Shown here in pieces: positions 4,119 through 9,307 of a stretch of 9,307 nucleotides of DNA (position 1 is its first letter; every line of letters begins with the position of its first letter). This stretch comes from Candidatus Gottesmanbacteria bacterium (GTDB lineage Bacteria > Patescibacteriota > Microgenomatia > UBA10105 > UBA927): positions 1 through 9,307 of the forward strand of contig JACREP010000069.1 in NCBI GenBank assembly GCA_016218185.1, read 5' to 3'. The position numbers and the translations under genes are program-made. The notes beneath the pieces are model-generated. The model saw only the letters and a program-made list of their open reading frames with translations. It ran no database searches and was not told the DNA's origin.

Positions 4119-5515
4119 GTAGCTGACATGGTAACAAATTGGCGGGACCGAAGCAAACGGTGATAGGACAGGGCAAAGCGGTGGGCTTCATCGCGGATGC
4201 GCTGAGTTAGATGAAGGCCGGGGCTGGTTACATCCAACCGGAGAGTTTTCCAGCGATTATGTGGCAGCGGGATAATGATTTCTTCAAACCGTTTGGCAAG
4301 GCCAATAACCGGTATTGTTATTGACGGAGATCCTTCGACCCGCTGGCGCTCGCTCAGGATGAAAGACAGCGCTTGTAGCGCTGCTTTCACTTGACCTTTT
4401 CCGCCGTCAATGATCAAAAGATCCGGCAATTGCCATTCTGTATGCAAAAACCTGCGCGCTACAACCTCACCGATCATCGCTACATCGTTAGGAGCAGATG
4501 TGAGTCGAATGCGGAAGCGTTTATACGCGCTCGTATCAGAGCGGCCGTCCGTCAAAACGACGAAAGAACCTGTTGCATATTTGCCTTGCGTGTTGGAGAT
4601 ATCAATACATTCAATGCGTGTAAGACGCGGTACGGCAAGATACGGTGCCAGTTGCTGTTGTAATGAAGAAAGCTCATTCGCATAAATATCTTCAACTGCA
4701 GCATCTGAACTGACATAAAGCATGGGATCATACGATTTTTGGCAGATACGGTAGAGATGTTGTATGTGGGTGCGAACCGTTGCTGCCTCTTCAAACCGTT
4801 GCTTAGCGGCCAACTTCTCCATTTGTTTCGTAAGATCACGGGTGACGCGGCCGGATTTACCGGATAATAGTTGTTTTAGCCGGAGGATATTGGTTCGGTA
4901 TTCATGAACCAGAGATGTCTTGGCTTCTCCTTCCTGCATGCCTTCAATTGCCGACGGACACGGATGGCAAAGACCTAAGTGTGTATAGAAGCATGGTTTG
5001 CCGGTTCGACGTTTTTGGGTGCAATACGGTATCGTGTGCCGCAAATGCCGCATCATCGATCGAACGACAGTGGCCGTCTGAAACGGCCCAAAGAGCGCAT
5101 CGCGGCTGCGGAGTTTTTTGGGGATATCAGAACGTCGAATCATCTTTACGTGCGGCAGGTTTTCCGAAAGTGTTAAGAGAATATAGAGCGGACTTTTATC
5201 GTCTTTGAGAATGACATTATATTTCGGAAGAACGTCATGGATAAGCTTGGCCTCCAATAATAATGCGTCGAATTCACTCGCCGTGCGTATGGTTTCAATA
5301 CCGGCAATTTGCGAAACGAGCAGTTTTGTTTTTGGACCAATCGCGTCCCGTTTCCAGTATTGGCTGACGCGTTTATTAAGATCCTTTGCTTTGCCTATAT
5401 AGAGGGTTTGTCCCGACCCATCGCGGTAGATGTAGACGCCCGGGCTATGGGGGAGATGCGATATTACCGTTTGAAGATGTTCCATATTGCTCTGGGTCGG
5501 GTAGCTATAAGCCAT
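4115..5515 (-). CDS. uvrC: Excinuclease ABC subunit C (UvrC), short form without C-terminal HhH
   Basis: UvrC makes both incisions around DNA damage after UvrA and UvrB locate it. Residues 24-100 are the GIY-YIG nuclease (GVY 26-28, YIG 39-41, Arg49, Glu88) for the 3' cut. Four cysteines (165, 175, 183, 186) match the region of the UvrC iron-sulfur cluster, with CHPC where CxxxC is usual. A UVR helix pair for UvrB lies at about 224-258. The RNase H-like domain for the 5' cut carries Asp305 (DISN), Asp370 (IDGGKGQ) and His445 (RDEAHRFALSYH). The protein ends right after the domain at 466 residues, so the tandem HhH DNA-binding domain of ~600-residue UvrCs is absent. The frame opens at ATG 5515, overlapping the preceding gene by 52 nt. 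Met11 (ATG 5485) is the likelier start, because MEHLQ fits the family N-terminus and AGAG lies just upstream. Confidence 0.95.
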   Translation of the reverse strand: MAYSYPTQSNMEHLQTVISHLPHSPGVYIYRDGSGQTLYIGKAKDLNKRVSQYWKRDAIGPKTKLLVSQIAGIETIRTASEFDALLLEAKLIHDVLPKYNVILKDDKSPLYILLTLSENLPHVKMIRRSDIPKKLRSRDALFGPFQTATVVRSMMRHLRHTIPYCTQKRRTGKPCFYTHLGLCHPCPSAIEGMQEGEAKTSLVHEYRTNILRLKQLLSGKSGRVTRDLTKQMEKLAAKQRFEEAATVRTHIQHLYRICQKSYDPMLYVSSDAAVEDIYANELSSLQQQLAPYLAVPRLTRIECIDISNTQGKYATGSFVVLTDGRSDTSAYKRFRIRLTSAPNDVAMIGEVVARRFLHTEWQLPDLLIIDGGKGQVKAALQALSFILSERQRVEGSPSITIPVIGLAKRFEEIIIPLPHNRWKTLRLDVTSPGLHLTQRIRDEAHRFALSYHRLLRSRQFVTMSAT

Positions 5516-7275
5516 AGGGCAACGATGAGTCCGATTGCAACCAGACCGATGGGGACCAGGAGACTATACATCGGTGTGATATCAAATGTGCTGGTGGTTG
5601 TGGCGTCTCCCACGCGCACACTGATGCGCCCCCGTCCGGATGTCATAACCCCCGGGATGGTAAGATTAAGCGGTATACGCACAGAGCCGTATGGAGGGAT
5701 AGTCTGAAAATTATTGGCGTAGGAGACGTCCACCGGTGTCGATTGCACGGAAACGGTTACAGCGCTGACTGCCGTTTGTCCGGTATTTTCAACGAGAACC
5801 GATCCCTGCTGGGGCAATCCCGCGATAACTTGTTTTGGAAACACAATGGAAGTGGTGAGTGACGGCACGGGGGCAGGGGCTGATCCCTGGGCAAATCCGA
5901 CCGCCACATCTTTGCCTGTTTTCCCTTCCTTACGGTACGATCCTGCCGGCCAGGGCGTCGTACTTGATTTGCCGTGGATAACGAATGCCACGTGGTTGAA
6001 ATCCAGCTTGTCAAAGTAATTGACGCCGCCGGTGGTTTTTGCCCAGGTCGGATCAACCGGAATCCAGATGCTGCGTTCACTGTCGTAGTACTCCGGCCAG
6101 GCGTGCAGGACATCGGCGACGAAAGACAGGGGCCGCAGTGTCGCGTTGTTGGTATACGCGTAGCCGACGACTTCGCGGGCCGGAATTCCTGCTGCCCGTG
6201 CAATGGCAATGAACAGATCCGTAAACTCCATGCAGAGTGAATTTGCGGGCGTTGCCAGGGCTTGTACGGCGCCTTTGCGGATGGGATTTTGTTTCACACG
6301 GTTGTCATCGTAGGAGAGCGTGCGGACCACGTAGTCGTAGATTTCCCGCGGTGTCCGGTATTGATTGGCAAGACTTATGATTTTTGCATCCTGCGTCTCC
6401 CAGTACTGGTCGTTTTTCAGATAGTCGGCGGGGTTCACTGTTTGGCGGTAGCCGTCTTTCGGCGTGAGGGTAACGCTGATGGTCATTTGCGCGATGATGT
6501 CGGCAGCAGTATTGGGAGCAAGCGTGTACTCTGCAAGCCAATTTCCGTCGCTGTCCGTAACCACGGCGTCAGGTTTGGGAGTTAGGTCGCCAAGAGTGAC
6601 GGTCTGATACGCAGTATCCGGCGGGATGGCGATCGTTGAGGTCGCAGGAGTGACGTTTTTGTTTTCAATATGGTAGGAAAGTACTGCGGTAAAAAATTGT
6701 TTGGCCCCGTAGGCCGCGCTTATTCCGCCGTGTGTGAGTTGAGGTTTCGTCCAGGCATTCGCAGTCCCCGGTGCCGGAACCATGTAGGCGTTTGGGCCGA
6801 ACGTGGAGGGGGTAGAGAGGTTGACGGTGTAGGTGCCGATGTCCGGATCATCCGCGACACCAGGGATGTTCACCTCCCAGATGTTTCCGTTACGCCCGGC
6901 TATATCACCGTTTTCGTAGCGCAGCGTAAACTGCATGGTTTTTCCCAGACCCACGACTTTTTCGTTAAACGTCAGAAGAATTTCGGTCTTTCCGTCTTTT
7001 TGGTTGATGGTCGGTACGATGGGTCCGCCGCGATCATACGCAATGACATTTTTCAGATTTTTAGAATCGATAAGAATGGAATATTTTTTGGGATACAGAT
7101 TGGACAGCTTATTGGTGAGGCTGATGTTCTGTGTGACGATGGTGGTACCGTTGGGGGCGACGGAGTACTCTACGCTGTAATCCGCACGGAACTCCCCCGC
7201 CGCAACCGCCGGGGAGGGCGGAATAAGCCAATAAGCCAATAAGCCAATAAGCCAATAAAGAATAATTTTTTTCAT
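5464..7275 (-). CDS. Secreted, membrane-anchored transglutaminase-like protein
   Basis: A 603-residue protein with an N-terminal signal peptide (Lys2-Lys3, hydrophobic core 4-18, likely cleavage near AVAA, 23-26). A beta-rich extracellular region spans about 30-280. The transglutaminase-like domain (about 300-435) has an intact triad: Cys348 in NSLCMEF, His391 in LHAWPEYY and Asp408 in IPVDPTW. A second beta domain (about 472-565; VLVENTGQTAVSAVTV resembles CARDB/NEW3-type Ig folds) leads to one C-terminal transmembrane helix (about 570-591) and a basic tail. Such proteins act outside the membrane as cross-linking or proteolytic thiol enzymes; the substrate is unknown. The gene overlaps uvrC at its 3' end. 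Its signal-peptide codons consist of an 8-bp tandem repeat, so copy-number change would shift the frame. No clear Shine-Dalgarno precedes the ATG, which follows the 77-bp palindromic repeat. Confidence 0.85.
   Translation of the reverse strand: MKKIILYWLIGLLAYWLIPPSPAVAAGEFRADYSVEYSVAPNGTTIVTQNISLTNKLSNLYPKKYSILIDSKNLKNVIAYDRGGPIVPTINQKDGKTEILLTFNEKVVGLGKTMQFTLRYENGDIAGRNGNIWEVNIPGVADDPDIGTYTVNLSTPSTFGPNAYMVPAPGTANAWTKPQLTHGGISAAYGAKQFFTAVLSYHIENKNVTPATSTIAIPPDTAYQTVTLGDLTPKPDAVVTDSDGNWLAEYTLAPNTAADIIAQMTISVTLTPKDGYRQTVNPADYLKNDQYWETQDAKIISLANQYRTPREIYDYVVRTLSYDDNRVKQNPIRKGAVQALATPANSLCMEFTDLFIAIARAAGIPAREVVGYAYTNNATLRPLSFVADVLHAWPEYYDSERSIWIPVDPTWAKTTGGVNYFDKLDFNHVAFVIHGKSSTTPWPAGSYRKEGKTGKDVAVGFAQGSAPAPVPSLTTSIVFPKQVIAGLPQQGSVLVENTGQTAVSAVTVSVQSTPVDVSYANNFQTIPPYGSVRIPLNLTIPGVMTSGRGRISVRVGDATTTSTFDITPMYSLLVPIGLVAIGLIVALWLIATRPRAIWNIFKR
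7222..7258. repeat. Octamer tandem repeat (AATAAGCC, 4.6 copies) inside a signal-peptide coding region
   Basis: Four perfect head-to-tail copies of AATAAGCC and five bases of a fifth lie within codons about 6-18 of the transglutaminase-like gene. The unit is not a multiple of three, so gain or loss of one copy shifts the reading frame. Read on the coding strand, successive copies fall in all three frames and together encode only hydrophobic or aromatic residues, giving YWLIGLLA periodicity. Confidence 0.95.
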
Positions 7276-7283
7276 CCGGTTGC

Positions 7284-7360
7284 TGTCATTGCGAGCCCGA
7301 AGGGCGTGGCAATCTCAATGAAAAGAGAGATTGCTTCGTCGATGACTCCTCGCAATGACA
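7284..7360. repeat. 77-bp palindromic intergenic repeat (REP/MITE-like)
   Basis: Perfect 12-bp outer arms TGTCATTGCGAG (7284-7295) and CTCGCAATGACA (7349-7360) enclose perfect 8-bp inner arms GCAATCTC (7309-7316) and GAGATTGC (7327-7334) around a 10-nt loop. The TGTCATTGCGAG...GCAATCTC pattern is a dispersed palindrome I recognise from many unrelated bacterial genomes. It fills almost all of the 93-bp gap between uvrA and the transglutaminase gene. As RNA it would form a long hairpin that could separate uvrA from the downstream operon. It has no coding capacity. Confidence 0.85.
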
Positions 7361-7368
7361 TCCTTGTA

Positions 7369-9307
7369 TTATTCTATTATTTTCTTGAGGTATTGTCCCG
7401 TGTACGAATGCTTAACCTGTGCGAGGTGCTGCGGCGCCCCGGTTGCCACGATTTTACCGCCGGCGTCTCCTCCGTCAGGTCCTAAATCGATGATCCAGTC
7501 AGCATTTTTTATCACGTCCAGATTGTGCTCAATGACTACGACGGTGTTGCCCACCTGCGTCAGGCGATGAAGGACCGAAAGCAGTTTTTCTAAATCGGCA
7601 AAGTGAAGCCCTGTGGTGGGTTCATCCAAAATATAAAGGGTGCGCCCCGTGGCGCGCTTGGATAGTTCGGTCGCAAGCTTGACGCGCTGTGCCTCGCCGC
7701 CGGATAAGGTCGGGGCCGGCTGTCCCAAATGGATATAGCCCAACCCCACGTCTTCGATCGTTTTGAGCTTTTCGGAAAGCGACGGATGGTGGATGAAAAA
7801 TTCCCGCGCGTCCGTGATCGTCATATCCAAAACCTGACTTATGTTTTTTCCATGAAATTGAACATCCAGTGTTTCTGCGTTATACCGTTTGCCGCCGCAT
7901 TCATCACACGTTACATAAATATCGGAAAGGAACTGCATTTCGATTTTTTTCTGGCCTTCGCCTTCGCATGCTTCACAGCGGCCTCCGCGGACGTTAAACG
8001 AAAATCTGCCGGGTAGGTATCCCCGAAGGCGTGCTTCCTGGGTGTTTGCAAAGATCTCGCGGATGGGGGAAAACGCGCCGGTATAGGTGGCGGGGTTGCT
8101 GCGCGGCGTCCGGCCGATCGGCGACTGATCAATGAGGATCACTTTATCAATGGATTCCAACCCATTGATGCGGTCGTGGGTTCCGGGTTTCTCTTTTGCA
8201 AATGGATTGAAGTGGGTATGGAGTGCCCGATAGAGTGTTTCGACAATAAGCGTGGATTTGCCGCTTCCAGATACACCGGTGACGGCAATGAGCTTTCCCA
8301 GTGGGAACAAAACGTCGATGTGTTTGAGGTTATGTTGGGAGGCGCCGACGACGGTTAATGTTTGAGAAAGCACAGAAGTGTTCTGAACATTTGGCCGTGC
8401 AATCGTTTTTTCACCAGTTAGATATTTTCCAGTCAATGAGCGCGTATTTACTTTAATATCTCTGGCGGACCCCTGGGCAACAATTGCTCCGCCGTGCTCA
8501 CCCGCTCCGGGGCCGAAATCCACAATCCAATCTGCACTCTCTATGGTTTCCCGGTCGTGTTCGACAACAATGACGGTATTGCCCAGATCGCGCAGTTTTT
8601 TAAGGGTATTAATAAGCATGATGTTGTCTTTCTGATGCAATCCGATGGACGGCTCGTCTAACACATAAAGAACACCGGACAGACCCGATCCGATTTGAGA
8701 GGCTAGGCGGATACGCTGCGCCTCTCCGCCGGAAAGCGTGGTAGCAGAGCGGGCAAGGGTAAGGTAATTCAGTCCTACGGCGTCCAGAAACGCCAGGCGG
8801 CTTGCGATTTCCTTCACAATCGGAGCAGCAATTGTTTCTTCCGTTTTGCCTGATAAGTTTCTGGGCAAATGGCTGATCCATTCCAAGCTGTCGCGTACCG
8901 AAAGATCCGTGACATCGGCGATGGAAAATCCATCGACCGTAACGGTAAGTGCTTCCTTTTTAAGTCTTTTGCCACGACACTCTGCACAGATTTCCTCACG
9001 CATGTACTTCTCAATTTCGGCTCGCACAAAATCCGATTCTGACTCCACATAGCGCTGCTTGAGTTCCGGAATAATACCGCGATATGGTTCCTCGATCGTG
9101 GTGAGATCTCCAAACCTGTTTTGTCCTTTTACCAGATACGTTTTGTCCCCTGTGCCGTTTAAAAGCACGTCCATCTGATTTTTGGTGAGCTTGCCTAAAG
9201 GCAATCTGGGATTGATATCATAAACTTGCGCGACCGTTGTAATAACGCGGCTAAACCAGGTGTCGTGAAAAAACATGCGGGCAAACGGAAGAATTCCTCC
9301 CTCGGTG
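7369..9307 (-). CDS. uvrA: Excinuclease ABC subunit A (UvrA), N-terminal part outside the window
   Basis: About 645 residues of a protein usually near 940 are visible, reading in frame to the window edge, so roughly the first 300 (first Walker A and damage-binding region) are missing. UvrA is the ATPase dimer that scans DNA for lesions and loads UvrB. Counting from Met at 9276: zinc-type CAEC (97-100); the first ABC signature LSGGEAQRIRLASQ (181-194) with Walker B LYVLDEPSIGLHQ; the second Walker A GVSGSGKST (334-342); the DQSPIGRTPRSNPATYTG segment; a second zinc module (CEACEGEG and CDECGGKRYN); and the second signature LSGGEAQRVKLATE with ILDEPTTGLHFAD. All motifs are intact. The stop is followed by the palindromic repeat. 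uvrC lies two genes downstream, so excision-repair genes are clustered. Confidence 0.97.
   Translation of the reverse strand, partial: TEGGILPFARMFFHDTWFSRVITTVAQVYDINPRLPLGKLTKNQMDVLLNGTGDKTYLVKGQNRFGDLTTIEEPYRGIIPELKQRYVESESDFVRAEIEKYMREEICAECRGKRLKKEALTVTVDGFSIADVTDLSVRDSLEWISHLPRNLSGKTEETIAAPIVKEIASRLAFLDAVGLNYLTLARSATTLSGGEAQRIRLASQIGSGLSGVLYVLDEPSIGLHQKDNIMLINTLKKLRDLGNTVIVVEHDRETIESADWIVDFGPGAGEHGGAIVAQGSARDIKVNTRSLTGKYLTGEKTIARPNVQNTSVLSQTLTVVGASQHNLKHIDVLFPLGKLIAVTGVSGSGKSTLIVETLYRALHTHFNPFAKEKPGTHDRINGLESIDKVILIDQSPIGRTPRSNPATYTGAFSPIREIFANTQEARLRGYLPGRFSFNVRGGRCEACEGEGQKKIEMQFLSDIYVTCDECGGKRYNAETLDVQFHGKNISQVLDMTITDAREFFIHHPSLSEKLKTIEDVGLGYIHLGQPAPTLSGGEAQRVKLATELSKRATGRTLYILDEPTTGLHFADLEKLLSVLHRLTQVGNTVVVIEHNLDVIKNADWIIDLGPDGGDAGGKIVATGAPQHLAQVKHSYTGQYLKKIIE

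Noticed and set aside
6670..7242. Plus-strand open frame of 190 codons
   Set aside because: It lies fully antisense to the transglutaminase-like gene, is not similar to anything I recognise, and is best explained as a shadow of a GC-biased gene.

Overview
The window reads as chromosomal DNA of a Patescibacteria (Candidate Phyla Radiation) bacterium, probably Parcubacteria-like. This is an inference from several signs: densely packed genes, a UvrC without its usual C-terminal tandem HhH domain, a membrane-anchored family 5 solute-binding protein with no permease beside it, a helix-turn-helix protein of a type common in CPR genomes, and tRNA genes without encoded CCA tails. I cannot place it more precisely from sequence alone. 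Every gene I support lies on the minus strand, so transcription runs from high to low coordinates.

From right to left: uvrA (5' part outside the window); a 77-bp palindromic intergenic repeat; a secreted, membrane-anchored transglutaminase-like protein whose signal peptide is encoded by an octamer tandem repeat; uvrC; a small PF04020/holin-like membrane protein; a YvcK/CofD-like UDP-sugar-binding regulator; secG; and a peptide-type ABC solute-binding protein. From the transglutaminase gene to the solute-binding protein gene the junctions overlap or are nearly contiguous (overlaps of 52, 4 and 4 nt, one direct stop/start abutment and a 9-nt gap), so these six genes look like one operon. It joins nucleotide excision repair (UvrA/UvrC) with cell-envelope functions (transglutaminase-like protein, YvcK, SecG, SBP).

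Downstream of the solute-binding protein, which appears to lack its usual C-terminal tail, is a 5'-truncated remnant of a DUF5666-like coding region. Together they look like a deletion junction. Then comes a tRNA unit with a plausible sigma70 promoter (883-911), a 5'-leader hairpin, a canonical tRNA-Val(UAC), and a tRNA-Phe(GAA)-like gene with a non-canonical elbow: G instead of U at position 55 and no standard G18-G19. After a short spacer, a second T-arm plus acceptor 3' strand carries the same odd T-loop and, unlike its neighbours, an encoded CCA. This tRNA-like stretch (549-682) is the part of the window least explained by ordinary annotation.

The left edge (1-491) holds an AT-rich, incomplete gene for a helix-turn-helix protein with a LAGLIDADG-endonuclease-like C-terminal part. 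It is preceded by a possible operator palindrome and differs in base composition from the rest, consistent with acquired DNA next to tRNA genes. Gaps not described as features (683-732, 805-825, 861-882, 912-931, 1106-1128) show nothing I can name.
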